32,002 bases of DNA from Rhodoferax sp. (GCA_013791765.1 VMTC01000091.1:1-32002); one strand, 5' to 3'; shown: positions 16,616-25,063, counted from the stretch's first letter. Notes: generated by a model from the sequence alone, not told the origin. A program made the numbers and translations.

Positions 16616-17071
16616 ATGTCCATGATCGCGTCACCCACCGAGTTCCACCTGAGTTTTCGGGTCTCTGACCTTGCGCTGAGCACGTCTTTCTACAGCCAGT
16701 TCCTGGGTGTCGAACCCAACGACCAGACCCCTCGTTTCTCGACCTTTGTGGTGCCAGACCTGCACTTGAATTTGGTGCTGCTGGTCAATGACAGCGGCCA
16801 ACCGCTCGACACCTATAGCCTATACCACATCGGGCTTGGCGTGCGTGACAAGGCTGCCGTGCTTGAAAGTTACGAGCGGGCGAAGGCGCAGGGCATCCCG
16901 ATCATCAAACCGCCGCGAACGACTTGGCACGGCACACCCTTGCATGAGTTGTGGTTGCGTGACCCAACCGGGTATGGCATCGAGGTCTACGCCCGATTGA
17001 CACCTGAAGAGTTAGCCGCCATGCCTGCCGACCAGGAGACCATTTATCTGGTGCCTGGCACCGGGCCGTGA
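16616..17071 (+). CDS. VOC/glyoxalase-fold protein (CadI/ArsI-like)
   Basis: The protein, about 151 aa, has one vicinal-oxygen-chelate domain: FHLSFRVSDLALSTSFYSQF at the N-terminus, the middle strand YSLYHIGLGVRDK, and LHELWLRDPTGYGIEVYAR near the end, which offer the usual His and Glu metal ligands. It resembles cadmium-induced CadI and the organoarsenical lyase ArsI group in layout, but the ArsI cysteine pair is not seen, so the substrate is unknown. I take the ATG at 16616, 9 bases after AAAGGA; an in-frame ATG at 16598 has no such site. It probably shares a transcript with the CMD-like gene. Confidence 0.83.
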   Translation: MSMIASPTEFHLSFRVSDLALSTSFYSQFLGVEPNDQTPRFSTFVVPDLHLNLVLLVNDSGQPLDTYSLYHIGLGVRDKAAVLESYERAKAQGIPIIKPPRTTWHGTPLHELWLRDPTGYGIEVYARLTPEELAAMPADQETIYLVPGTGP

Positions 17072-17079
17072 TGGGGGCA

Positions 17080-17097
17080 GGTTGAGGTGTGTCAACC
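17080..17097 (+). terminator. Hairpin after the VOC gene
   Basis: GGTTGA-GGTGTG-TCAACC lies 9 bases after the VOC stop, with only a weak T-rich tail (CACATTT). It could be a poor terminator before the peroxidase gene. Confidence 0.3.
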
Positions 17098-17171
17098 CAC
17101 ATTTGCAATAAGCGGTGCACGATTAAAAACTGCCATGCGCCGAAATGGTGGTGGCTTTTGGAGAATGCACC

Positions 17172-18758
17172 ATGTATTTGACAGCCCATAAAACATTCGC
17201 AGCCACCCTGATGATGGGTGCGGCAACCTTGCTGGCCACCGTCTGGGTGAACGCCGCAGAGCCAACTGCTTCGCCCAGTGAGGCCACGCCCGGCGCGACC
17301 TTTAAAAGTTGTGGCAGCTTCACGCGCTCAGGGCGTCCTGGCTGCGCGCGATTGCAGGTGCCGCCACAGGCACGCGAAAACCTGCACCGACACCATGCCG
17401 AACAGGCCCAGGCGCGGCATGCACAGCGTGCAGCCTTGCAGAGCGCATTGGCCAGCAGCGCGCTGGAGTCGCAACTGCGTCAGCAAGTGGTGGTTGCCGG
17501 TGGCGGCCAGGGGCTCGCGGCATTCATGCTGCCTGACGGTTCAAACCTCAACCAGATTCCCGCCGATCCACGCAATCCCCTGACCCGGCAAAAAGTCCAA
17601 CTCGGTCAGCTCCTGTTCCATGAAACTGGTTTGGCGGTCAACCCGGTGCGGCCGTCTGACCAGGGTACGTATTCCTGCGCCACCTGCCACCATGCCGATG
17701 CCGGATTTGCCGCGGGTCTGGCGCAGGGCATTGGCGAAGGTGGTTCGGGCTTCGGACCCAAAGGCAGCCTGCGGCGCAAGGGGGCTGACGTGCCCACCGC
17801 CGATGTGGACGTGCAGCCGATTGCAACCCCGCCCGTGCTCAATGCCGCCTGGCAGGACATCATGCTCTGGAACGGTCAGTTTGGCGCGACCGGCAACAAC
17901 CGTGACACTGAATACGCCTGGGCCATTGATACCCCGAAAGTAGTCAACAAACTCGGCTACCAGGGCATTGAGTCGCAGGCCATTGCCGGCCTGGTGGTGC
18001 ATCGGCTGATTGACGACAAGCAGCCCGCCAACACCCGAGGCTCAGTGCTTTATCGCAACGACCAGGCCTATGTGGAGATGTTTGCCAAAGCCTTTCCGGA
18101 ACGTCCCAGCGCCAGCCGCATCAACCAGGAAACGGTGGGTTTGGCCATTGCTGCCTATGAGCGCACCCTGATTGCTGACCGTGCGCCGTTTCAACAATGG
18201 CTCAAAGGCGACAGCACCGCACTGACCAGCCAACAGAAGCAAGGTGCACTGGTGTTTTTTGGCGCCGGCCAGTGTGTGCTGTGCCACAGTGGGCCGTCGC
18301 TGGCTGGCATGCAGTTTCATGCACTTGGGCTGAAGGACCTCGATAGCGCCCCAGGCGCCATCATCAAGGACCCCAAGTTTCAGGAGCCGCTGGGTCGTGG
18401 CAGTTTTGCCGGGCGTGAAGCCGAGATGTACCAGTTCAAGGTGCCCCAGCTTTACAACCTGAAAGATCATCCGGCTTTCGGACACGGCTCCAGCCAGCCG
18501 ACGGTGCGCGCGATGCTGGACTACAAAAACCGTGCCGTAGCTGAAAACCCGCGTGTTCCTGCCAAGGCACTGGCGGCGGAGTTTCAGCCGCTGGGCTTGG
18601 GGTCTGCGCAGCTCGACGCGCTGGCGGACTTTGTTGAGAACGGGCTGTATGACGCCAGCCTGCGCCGCTATCTGCCCGTGGCGCTGCCAAGTGGCGGCTG
18701 CTTTCCTAATAACGATGCGGCATCGCGCCAGGATGCCAATTCGTTTTGCACGCGCTGA
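17172..18758 (+). CDS. Di-haem cytochrome c peroxidase (CcpA/MauG family)
   Basis: The 528-aa precursor has a Sec signal (ATLLATVWVNAAEP) and two haem c sites, CATCH at 169-173 and CVLCH at 368-372, so it is a periplasmic di-haem enzyme. Family members reduce hydrogen peroxide with electrons from cytochrome c or, in the MauG branch, oxidise protein side chains. It is longer than classic CcpA: about 120 residues, with cysteines in SCGSFTRSGRPGC, precede the first catalytic domain. The C-terminal tail adds two more cysteines (GGCFPNN, NSFC). The ATG at 17172 follows GGAG by 8 bases. The lipoprotein gene begins 4 bases after the stop. Confidence 0.93.
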   Translation: MYLTAHKTFAATLMMGAATLLATVWVNAAEPTASPSEATPGATFKSCGSFTRSGRPGCARLQVPPQARENLHRHHAEQAQARHAQRAALQSALASSALESQLRQQVVVAGGGQGLAAFMLPDGSNLNQIPADPRNPLTRQKVQLGQLLFHETGLAVNPVRPSDQGTYSCATCHHADAGFAAGLAQGIGEGGSGFGPKGSLRRKGADVPTADVDVQPIATPPVLNAAWQDIMLWNGQFGATGNNRDTEYAWAIDTPKVVNKLGYQGIESQAIAGLVVHRLIDDKQPANTRGSVLYRNDQAYVEMFAKAFPERPSASRINQETVGLAIAAYERTLIADRAPFQQWLKGDSTALTSQQKQGALVFFGAGQCVLCHSGPSLAGMQFHALGLKDLDSAPGAIIKDPKFQEPLGRGSFAGREAEMYQFKVPQLYNLKDHPAFGHGSSQPTVRAMLDYKNRAVAENPRVPAKALAAEFQPLGLGSAQLDALADFVENGLYDASLRRYLPVALPSGGCFPNNDAASRQDANSFCTR

Positions 18759-18762
18759 GATC

Positions 18763-19827
18763 ATGCGTTCTTCATCGTGGTTGCTGCCGTGTCTGCTCAG
18801 CGCATCGGTTCTGGTTGTTGGCTGCCAGTCCCTGGGGCCGACGCAACTTGGACCCGACCGATCAAGGTATGGCGAGGCGATTGCCACTTCATGGCGCGAA
18901 CAGATGATTCTTAATGTGGTCAAAGTGCGCTATTTGGATACGCCGGTGTACCTTGACATCTCTTCGGTGATCAGCTCCTATTCGCGCAGCGCCGAACTGA
19001 GTCTGGCGGCCACTGTGCAGCCGCGCTTCCCAGAAAACAACAGCCGGGGCCTCGGGGTCACAGGCAACTATTCGGAGTCGCCAACCGTTTCTTATGAACC
19101 GCTGTCTGGCGAGCGGCTCACCAATACCTTGCTCAGGCCGATTCCGCCAGAGACAGTGTTTGGGCTCATTGTGAGTGGCGGCCAGGCCGAATTTCTGCTA
19201 CGCGCCACTTGTCAGTCCATCAATGGCATTCGCAATTCGGCCAGCTCGGTGGCCCGTGGTCGGTCAGGTGATCCGCGTTTTGACGAACTGCGCGTAGCGC
19301 TTGGTCGCATTGCCCAAGCGGGTGCACTCAGTCTGCGCATGGAAGAAACTGACGACGGCAAGAAAACATGGCTTGGGTTCGACAATGTGCAGGAAGTCTC
19401 GTCCGATGTCGCTCGCGTTAAGACCTTGCTCGGCCTGCAATCGGATATGGACGAGTTTCGCCTCGTTTTCGGGGCCCGAAGCCAATCGCCTAATGAGATT
19501 GCCATGCTGACCCGCCCCTTGCAGGCCGTGATCGGTGACCTGGCGAGCGGCGTCGAGGTGCCGCCCGCGGACCTCGCAGAGGGACGCGCCACCACCCCGG
19601 CCATGACCGAAGGTTCTGCCAGCACTGATCGTCTCTTGTATGTCCACAGCGCAAAAGAGCGCCCGCAAGGGCTCCATTTAGCCGTTCGCTACCGTGACCA
19701 ATGGTTTTGGGTTGATGATCGGGACCTGGTTTCCAAGCGCACCCTGATGTTTCTGTACATGTTCGTCGCGCTGGTCGAGAACGGTACGGTGCCCCAAGGG
19801 CCCTTGCTGACCATTCCGGCGCGGTAA
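18763..19827 (+). CDS. Lipoprotein of unknown function
   Basis: The 354-aa product starts with a lipoprotein signal, MRSSSWLLPCLLSASVLVVG then Cys21 (lipobox VVGC), so it is probably anchored in a membrane facing the periplasm. The body begins with TSWREQMILNVVKVRYLDTPVYLDISS and ends with a basic LHLAVRYRDQWFWVDDRDL part. I do not recognise a named family or catalytic motif. It follows the peroxidase by 4 bases and must share its transcript. The open frame reaches back into the peroxidase gene, but only the part from 18763 has a signal and proper codon use. Confidence 0.85.
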   Translation: MRSSSWLLPCLLSASVLVVGCQSLGPTQLGPDRSRYGEAIATSWREQMILNVVKVRYLDTPVYLDISSVISSYSRSAELSLAATVQPRFPENNSRGLGVTGNYSESPTVSYEPLSGERLTNTLLRPIPPETVFGLIVSGGQAEFLLRATCQSINGIRNSASSVARGRSGDPRFDELRVALGRIAQAGALSLRMEETDDGKKTWLGFDNVQEVSSDVARVKTLLGLQSDMDEFRLVFGARSQSPNEIAMLTRPLQAVIGDLASGVEVPPADLAEGRATTPAMTEGSASTDRLLYVHSAKERPQGLHLAVRYRDQWFWVDDRDLVSKRTLMFLYMFVALVENGTVPQGPLLTIPAR

Positions 19828-19894
19828 GTTGCAAATCGGTCTGGCGATTCTTCATATGCGGTGTCTGCGGTGACTTCAAGCCTATGCTTACGAT

Positions 19895-21118
19895 ATGAAC
19901 CCTATTGCCCCCAAACGGCCCGGCACAGCGCTTGCGCCTGTCAGTGACACGCCGACCGTTCAGTCGGCCTTTGTGTTGCTGTTTGCCGTCACGCCCGACG
20001 CTGCGGCTCAGCAAGCCGCTTTGCCACAAGGTTTGGTGGCCATCCCTGATCAAATTACCCAGTCTTACCGCAGCAGGCTCGATGCCATGCAACAACGTTT
20101 GTTGGGCGAACCTTACCTGCAGGCCAGACGACTCACACGTACAGCAGTGGGGCGCTTGCCGTTGCCCGAACAGGATGGCGCGCCAGACCATGCGGACATT
20201 CATTTGGTCAAACACAAGTCAGGCGCTGCGGTGTGGGAGGTCTGGCTGCTGGCACCGCCGCAAGCCTTGGACGCGGTGCGCTGGGTGGCGTGGCTGGACA
20301 TGGATGACCCCGGCAGCCTGGCGCGCCACATCTGGCGCACCTTGAGGCCAGCGGCCGCCGGCCAGGGCAGTGAACCTGAAATGATGTTGCCGCTGATGGT
20401 GCTGCGCTGCGCCAGCTGCACGCTTGATGAATTGTTGGACAGCAGTGGCCATGAGCTGGTCAAACTGCTGCATCGCGACATGTCCGATGAGCGCTTTAAG
20501 CCCAGTTTTGTGCAGCAGGAGCTCGACGCAGACTTCTGCCGGCGTGCGCAAGGCCTGTCTTTGGTGGCGCGCAACGGCGCCATGGATGTGCACGCGCAGC
20601 CCAATGACGCCGACGATGCCCCATTGCCACGCAACACTTTGCCGCTGTTGGTCACACTGGAGTTGCTGTGTCTTGAGCGGGCCGTGTTGCGTTCGTTTCT
20701 GAACCGTTTTGCCCAAGGCGTTTACGGCACCACCGAAGACCTGGTGCAACTCAGGCGCGATATTTTTGATGGGCTGGAGGAGTATTACGGCACGCTGGCC
20801 AAAACACACGGCTACACCGCTGAGGCAACGGCGCTGGGTGAAGTGCTGTTTGGCATCAATGACCTGTTCGATTCGGTGGTGGACCGCTTGGGGGCCTTGA
20901 CCTTCGAGATCACCACGCGCAACCAAAAAATGGTGAATCAACTCGGCTTCTGGCTCACCACTTCCTTCGGGGCGATTGAAACTGGTTTTGTGGCTTCCAG
21001 CATCGCCACCTGGTACTACACCGACAATTTATCAGCAGTGCTGGGTTGGACCATTGGGGTCACACTGGCCACCACGCTGGTCATCGCCGGGCTGTTGCGC
21101 TGGCGGCTCAAAAGATGA
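19895..21118 (+). CDS. Unknown protein with two C-terminal membrane helices
   Basis: The 407-aa product has a long soluble N-terminal part and two C-terminal membrane helices, about residues 352-375 and 385-402, split by YYTDNLSAVLGW. The region before them (LRRDIFDGLEEYYGTLAKTH and following) is helical and charged, giving an outline like CorA-type or YagE/RMD1-type proteins, but no GMN or other diagnostic motif is present. I cannot name a family. It lies 67 bases after the lipoprotein gene on the same strand and converges with the DedA gene, 8 bases apart. Confidence 0.8.
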   Translation: MNPIAPKRPGTALAPVSDTPTVQSAFVLLFAVTPDAAAQQAALPQGLVAIPDQITQSYRSRLDAMQQRLLGEPYLQARRLTRTAVGRLPLPEQDGAPDHADIHLVKHKSGAAVWEVWLLAPPQALDAVRWVAWLDMDDPGSLARHIWRTLRPAAAGQGSEPEMMLPLMVLRCASCTLDELLDSSGHELVKLLHRDMSDERFKPSFVQQELDADFCRRAQGLSLVARNGAMDVHAQPNDADDAPLPRNTLPLLVTLELLCLERAVLRSFLNRFAQGVYGTTEDLVQLRRDIFDGLEEYYGTLAKTHGYTAEATALGEVLFGINDLFDSVVDRLGALTFEITTRNQKMVNQLGFWLTTSFGAIETGFVASSIATWYYTDNLSAVLGWTIGVTLATTLVIAGLLRWRLKR

Positions 21119-21126
21119 GCGTTGTG

Positions 21127-22113
21127 TCAACGCTGCTGCAGCTTTAAAGCTGCAGCCACCAGCAGGGCGGATGAAATCAGCAACCCGGCCAGGTTTTGAA
21201 GAAAACGGGTGGCAGCGTCCAGATCGCCCCCGACGACGTAACCCAGACCCATGTAAGCGCAAGTCCAGAGCAGCCGTCCCATGACCGTCAGGATCAGAAA
21301 AGCGGGTAGCTGATAACGGATCACGCCAGCAAGCAAATTGACCACCGAGCTCAAATACGAGACCAGCGGGCGGCTCAGCAGCAGGGTCAGCACGCCATGA
21401 CGTTGGAACATTCCTTCCACCTTTGATTGGTTTTTCAGTGTGTAGCCCACCCAATGACCCCATCGGTTCAGGAATTTCACACTGACCAAGCGCCCCAGGC
21501 CATAACCCACGACGTCGCCCAGCACCGAGGCGGTGATGGCCAGGGTGCTTGCCCAGAACCAGTCGAGCTTGCCTTGTGCCGCGAGTGAACCTGTCACGGC
21601 GGCCAGCAGTCCGGCGGGCAGCGGCACACCCAGGGCGCCCAGAAACAGCGTCAACCCCAACGCCGGGTAGCCATAAAGTAGCAGTGCCGCCAGAAACTGA
21701 TCGCCAAAGGCCCCCAGCCAGCTTGTGCTGGTGCTTTCGCGGCTCTCGGCAAGTGCAGGCGCCAGTTCGGCGACCACGCGCTGTGTGCGTTGCACATAGT
21801 CCAGGGGTGCCACATCGTTGCGCTCGGCGATTGTCTTCAGCGTTGTGTCCGGATCTGTTGCCGACGCCAATCCGAGGCGCGCTATCAGCACGGTCTCTGA
21901 CGCGCGATAGGTCGTGGCAACGTATCGCAGTGTCATCCAGCCGCGCAAGCTGCTGACCCCGGGCAAGCCTGCCGCATAGGCAGACTGCATCAATTGAAAA
22001 GACACATAAGTGCGTAGCCCAAACCCGATGCTTGCGAGTAATAACAGGGCGCACAAAGCCATCAACGCGCGCTGCTGCCAGCGCGGTCGCTGAAGGCGGG
22101 AAAACGTAGACAT
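21127..22113 (-). CDS. DedA/VTT-domain membrane protein (SNARE-associated family)
   Basis: The 328-aa inner-membrane protein has one N-terminal anchor helix, about 120 periplasmic residues, and then a VTT/DedA domain (about 140-320): GALGVPLPAGLLAAVTGSLA, GDVVGYGLGRLVS, and SRPLVSYLSSVVNLLAG with the arginine that is usual in DedA proteins. Family members act in lipid scrambling and envelope maintenance. The long periplasmic segment between anchor and domain is unusual for a plain DedA. It is the last gene of the thioredoxin operon, 31 bases after the ccdA-like stop; the ribosome site is weak. Confidence 0.87.
   Translation of the reverse strand: MSTFSRLQRPRWQQRALMALCALLLLASIGFGLRTYVSFQLMQSAYAAGLPGVSSLRGWMTLRYVATTYRASETVLIARLGLASATDPDTTLKTIAERNDVAPLDYVQRTQRVVAELAPALAESRESTSTSWLGAFGDQFLAALLLYGYPALGLTLFLGALGVPLPAGLLAAVTGSLAAQGKLDWFWASTLAITASVLGDVVGYGLGRLVSVKFLNRWGHWVGYTLKNQSKVEGMFQRHGVLTLLLSRPLVSYLSSVVNLLAGVIRYQLPAFLILTVMGRLLWTCAYMGLGYVVGGDLDAATRFLQNLAGLLISSALLVAAALKLQQR
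21135..21156. repeat. Perfect 22-bp palindrome at a convergent junction
   Basis: GCTGCAGCTTTAAAGCTGCAGC is a perfect palindrome inside the last codons of the DedA gene, 17 bases past the stop of the convergent plus-strand gene. As RNA it would fold on either strand. It lacks a U-run, so it may be a weak bidirectional terminator or a protein site. Confidence 0.6.
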
Positions 22114-22144
22114 GCAAAAGTGCGTTCTGGTGATCCATCACTAT

Positions 22145-22828
22145 TTATTCGAGCTGAAACCCCAGCCCCTGCGCCACCCACCACAGCCCCGCCAGCAGCA
22201 TGACCGCGGCAAAGCTACGCCGACCTGGCAGCCAGGCATCCCAGCGCGAAAAGCGCGCGATCATGGCGCTGGCGGCCGACGGCATGGCCCCAGCCAGCAG
22301 CAACAGCACGCTGTGCCCCAAGCCATAAGCCAGCAGCAACGCTGCACCCCAGGCCATCGAAGCGCCCAGCGCTGCACCTGATCCGGCAATGGCCAGCGCA
22401 GCGCCCAGGGCCGGTGTGGCACACGGGCTCATCACCGTGCCGATCAAGGCACCTAAAACCACCGCGCCCCACAGCCCGGAGCGCGCCAGACGCTGCTGCC
22501 AGGCGCTGGGCAGGCCGATGCCGCACGAGCTGCCCGCGCGCCAAAGCCAGATTGCCAGTGCCATCACCCCGGCGCCCACCACCACCAGCCAAGGGCCGGG
22601 CAGCGTGCCCATCATCAAACCCAGTCTCGCCGCCAGCAAGCCCATCACCAAGAGCGCGAGGTTCATGCCCGCCACAAATGCCAGCGACAGGCTCCAAGCC
22701 CGCCGGGGGCTGTTGGCCTGGCCACCCACAAAACCGACCGCCACCGGCACGGCGGCCAGCACGCAGGGCGAGGCTGATGTCAGCACGCCACCCAACAGGG
22801 CGGCCGCCAAGCCTTCCAGGCCATTCAT
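22145..22828 (-). CDS. CcdA/DsbD-like membrane thiol-electron carrier
   Basis: The 227-aa protein has six to seven membrane helices and the two conserved cysteines of the CcdA/DsbD core, Cys22 in SASPCVLAAVP and Cys135 in VMSPCATPALG. It should move reducing power from cytoplasmic thioredoxin across the membrane. Its ATG overlaps the stop of the membrane-anchored thioredoxin gene (ATGA), which is its likely periplasmic partner. A second pair of cysteines is not seen apart from Cys102. Confidence 0.9.
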   Translation of the reverse strand: MNGLEGLAAALLGGVLTSASPCVLAAVPVAVGFVGGQANSPRRAWSLSLAFVAGMNLALLVMGLLAARLGLMMGTLPGPWLVVVGAGVMALAIWLWRAGSSCGIGLPSAWQQRLARSGLWGAVVLGALIGTVMSPCATPALGAALAIAGSGAALGASMAWGAALLLAYGLGHSVLLLLAGAMPSAASAMIARFSRWDAWLPGRRSFAAVMLLAGLWWVAQGLGFQLE

Positions 22829-23346
22829 AGCGCGGCCTTGGGCACAGCAACACCGGGCGCGGGGTCGGCTTGCGCCAGCCCCAGCTTCGCCAGAATGTCT
22901 TCAGCGCTGATCTTGCCCATGTGGCGCCCGGTCTCTTCGCCCTGGGCGTTGTAGAACACCTGGGTTGGCATCAGGCGGATTTGGTAGCGGCTGATGTAGT
23001 CGCGCTCTTTCAAGATGTCCACGTCCGCCACTACAAGGCGCGGGTCAAGCGCGAGCGCGCGCAGCACCGGCTTCATGTCGCGGCAACTGGCGCAGCTGTT
23101 AGCGCCAAATTCAATGATGGTTGGTTTGCCGGCACGCAGCACTTGCTGCACCACATCGGGCGTCACCTGCGCCATGGGTGCGCCTGCCAAGGCAGCTGCG
23201 TCAGGGCTGCGCGCGTTGTAGATCCAAGCCCCCAGCAGCAGCGCTGCGCTGGCCGTCAACACCACGGATGCCACCGACGCGCGCCGCCACCAAGGAATCG
23301 GCTTGCCGCTGGAATAGGCCACTGATTTGCGTGAATTTTTACCCAT
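22825..23346 (-). CDS. Membrane-anchored thioredoxin-fold protein
   Basis: The 173-aa protein has a basic N-terminus, one membrane helix (about 25-43) and a periplasmic thioredoxin domain with Cys85 and Cys88 in NSCASCRD and the cis-proline in LMPTQVFYN. It should reduce or exchange disulphides in periplasmic proteins, recharged by the CcdA-like protein encoded next. The ribosome site in front of its ATG is poor; a 24-codon ORF with a strong site ends 3 bases upstream, so translation is probably coupled to it. Confidence 0.92.
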   Translation of the reverse strand: MGKNSRKSVAYSSGKPIPWWRRASVASVVLTASAALLLGAWIYNARSPDAAALAGAPMAQVTPDVVQQVLRAGKPTIIEFGANSCASCRDMKPVLRALALDPRLVVADVDILKERDYISRYQIRLMPTQVFYNAQGEETGRHMGKISAEDILAKLGLAQADPAPGVAVPKAAL

Positions 23347-23349
23347 GGC

Positions 23350-23424
23350 TCAGCAGCACCTGCCTGCAGCGCCCGAGCTGGGCATGAAGCCGGCAACAGT
23401 GCCGATTGCGCGATAAGAGGCCAT
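23350..23424 (-). CDS. 24-aa ORF ending in Cys-Cys, ahead of the thioredoxin gene
   Basis: An ATG preceded by a strong AAAGGAGA at good spacing opens a 24-codon frame: it starts MASYRAIGTVAGFMPS and ends GAAGRCC before TGA. The stop lies 3 bases before the thioredoxin ATG, which itself lacks a good site, so this is best read as a translated leader or small protein. The Cys-Cys end in a thiol-redox operon suggests a metal- or thiol-responsive peptide, or a substrate of the thioredoxin; that is inference. The leader and first codons (ATGGCCTC) recur at 28467. Confidence 0.5.
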   Translation of the reverse strand: MASYRAIGTVAGFMPSSGAAGRCC

Positions 23425-23918
23425 GTCAAATCTCCTTTGAGTGCAGTGTTGAATGCGCCCGATACGGCACCTACTTGGGAGACGGCGAACTGGCCCAAAA
23501 GACGCAGGCTGCCATAAAATTTATGTCAAAATGGCCTGTAGCCCGCACAGAATGAGCGCAATCAGCTATGTAAATAATAGCTTTCTGGCCCGCTCGCTCC
23601 TCCCCCTTTGGACCGGTTCACGCGCTTGGGCCGTCTGCGGCCCACGCCGGCGCGTCCAACTGACTCGAAGTTGAAGGGCCATGAAAAAAAGCAGTGTCAA
23701 ATGGTGCGGGCAAGCGGCGGGCGCAAGTCAGGCCTGACACCCCAGTCCAGGGCGCAACGCGCAGCTTGCCGCATAGGCGGGCGTTTCAAGTTGCAGCGTG
23801 ACGTGGCGGATTTCAAAGTGCTCGTGCAGTTCTTCTTCGGCCCCATTCAACAGGGCGCCAGAATCGACATCGGGCGTTGTTGTCACCAGGTGCGCGGTGA
23901 GCGCAATGTGGCTGGTGC
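23417..23918. repeat. About 500-bp direct repeat, copy 1
   Basis: Matches 28460-28959 almost end to end with small gaps. It covers the start of the 24-aa ORF, about 300 bases of spacer and the last 191 bases of a CDF transporter gene. In the coding part I count about nine mismatches; the spacer differs more. The 303 bases between the small ORF and the CDF remnant hold only hairpin repeat copy B and probably a promoter; a minus-strand TTGACA occurs near 23530. Confidence 0.9.
23526..23582. repeat. Interspersed hairpin repeat, copy B
   Basis: ATGGCCTGTAGCCC, a variable middle, then CAGCTATGTAAATAATAGC. It is of the same family as copies A, C and D and lies inside the 500-bp repeat, so B and C probably descend from one copy. 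Confidence 0.65.
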
Positions 23919-23921
23919 GCT
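23728..23921 (-). pseudogene. CDF transporter 3' fragment
   Basis: This holds the final 63 or so codons of a cation diffusion facilitator (HIALTAHLVTTTPDVD ... CALRPGLGCQA), nearly identical to the end of the intact gene at 28769-29749. Only about three residues differ, DS/DT and NG/RE. At 23918 homology stops and transposase sequence begins, so the front four-fifths of the gene is gone. No product can be made. Confidence 0.9.
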
Positions 23922-25063
23922 CAATGCGGCGCTGCGCATCTTTCTGCGGGTGGTGCAGCAAAGCCTGCAGACCCACTGCCCAGGTGCAGTCAACGCCGAC
24001 CCGGCCAGCCTGCACCTGGGCGCAGTCGCCTTCATCCACCGCTTTAGTTCCGACATAACTTGAGTACAAGGTAGTCTGCACTGCAACTTCGTTGTGGCTC
24101 CAGCCTGAACACGCATGTGCACTTTCATGTCTGTGTCGTCGATGGCGTGTTTGAGGCGCTGGCGCATGCACAGTCAGATTCAGAGGCGCCCGATTCGGCT
24201 AACGCACCGGCGGTCACGTTTCACCCGGCACAGATCGACGAGGCCGCCATTGCTACAGTGCAAGCCAAGGTGCGCAAGCGCTTGGCTAGCGCGCCTTTGT
24301 GGCACGCGGCCACCTGCATGCGCATGACGCCAAAGACATGGCTGGCTACGCCCACGGTGGCGGATTTTCTGTCGACGCCGGGGTGCGCATTGAGGCAGCA
24401 GACCGCGCTGGGCTGCAGCGCCTGCTGCGCTACTGTGCGCGGCCACTTTTTGCCATGGACCGGCTCAAACAGCGCGGCGCTGACCTGGTGTACCGCTGCG
24501 GCAAAGGGCATGCAGAGCCACTGCAATCCGACAAATACGCCGGTGAATTGGTGCATAACTCCCTGGAGTTGATCAACCGCATCGCCCAATTGGCGCCGCC
24601 GCTGCCACGCACGCACCGCCACTATGGCGCACTGGCGCCGAACTCGCCCCTGCGAGCGGCGGTGACGGCCATGGTGCAGGCGGCGCTGCCAGTGCCCGCG
24701 TGCAGCCCAGCCTGAACCACAAGCCACACCAAAGCCGCGCCCATCCGCGATATACCTGTGGGCCGCTTTGATCGCCCGCATCTACGAGGTGTTTACGCTG
24801 ATTTGTCCAAACTGCGGTGGCCAGATGCGAATTCAAAAGCCTTCATCACTTTCAGTGCCGACATTCAGAAGATTCTGGAGCACATCGGGGTGGAGTCCGA
24901 AGCTGTGCGCATCACCCCGGCACGCGGGCCGCCGTTGTGGGATGACTGTGGTGCGCAGGAGCTGGGGGAGGGTGTGGAGGCTTTGCCAGACTGGGACATG
25001 GCAAACCAATCACCGCCCGACTATCCGCCCAACTATCCCGACGATCAGCGCACACATTGGTGA
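23919..25063 (+). pseudogene. IS91-family transposase remnant, frameshifted
   Basis: Pieces of a Y2-type IS91 transposase follow one another in different frames: LRIFLRVVQQSLQTHCPGA ... LHLGAVAFIHRF to 24045; after a 50-base insertion, SLNTHVHFHVCVVDGVFEAL with the HUH-type HxH; GGFSVDAGVRIEAADRAGLQ ... LLRYCARP and APNSPLRAAVT to a stop at 24715; YLWAALIARIYEVF and CPNCGGQMRI with a zinc-ribbon pair; then AFITFSADIQKILEHIG ... RITPARGPPLWDD to the natural end DDQRTHW. The N-terminus is missing and there are at least three frameshifts plus a stop, so it is dead. The 234 bases to the next gene hold a GC-rich inverted segment near 25075-25110, perhaps the element's end, and nothing else I can name. 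Confidence 0.88.

Noticed and set aside
21032-22141. 369-codon minus-strand frame over the DedA gene
   Set aside because: Shadow of the DedA-like protein, which has clear membrane helices and family motifs in the other frame.
23340-23352. TGA of the 24-aa ORF read as selenocysteine
   Set aside because: The frame does lie near the thioredoxin start, but no selenocysteine hairpin is evident and the thioredoxin ATG is in a different frame.
23256-23498. 80-codon frame starting MGQFAVSQVGAV, and its counterpart 28347-28541
   Set aside because: Conserved between the two repeats only because the DNA is duplicated; both run into other genes in wrong frames after the repeat ends.
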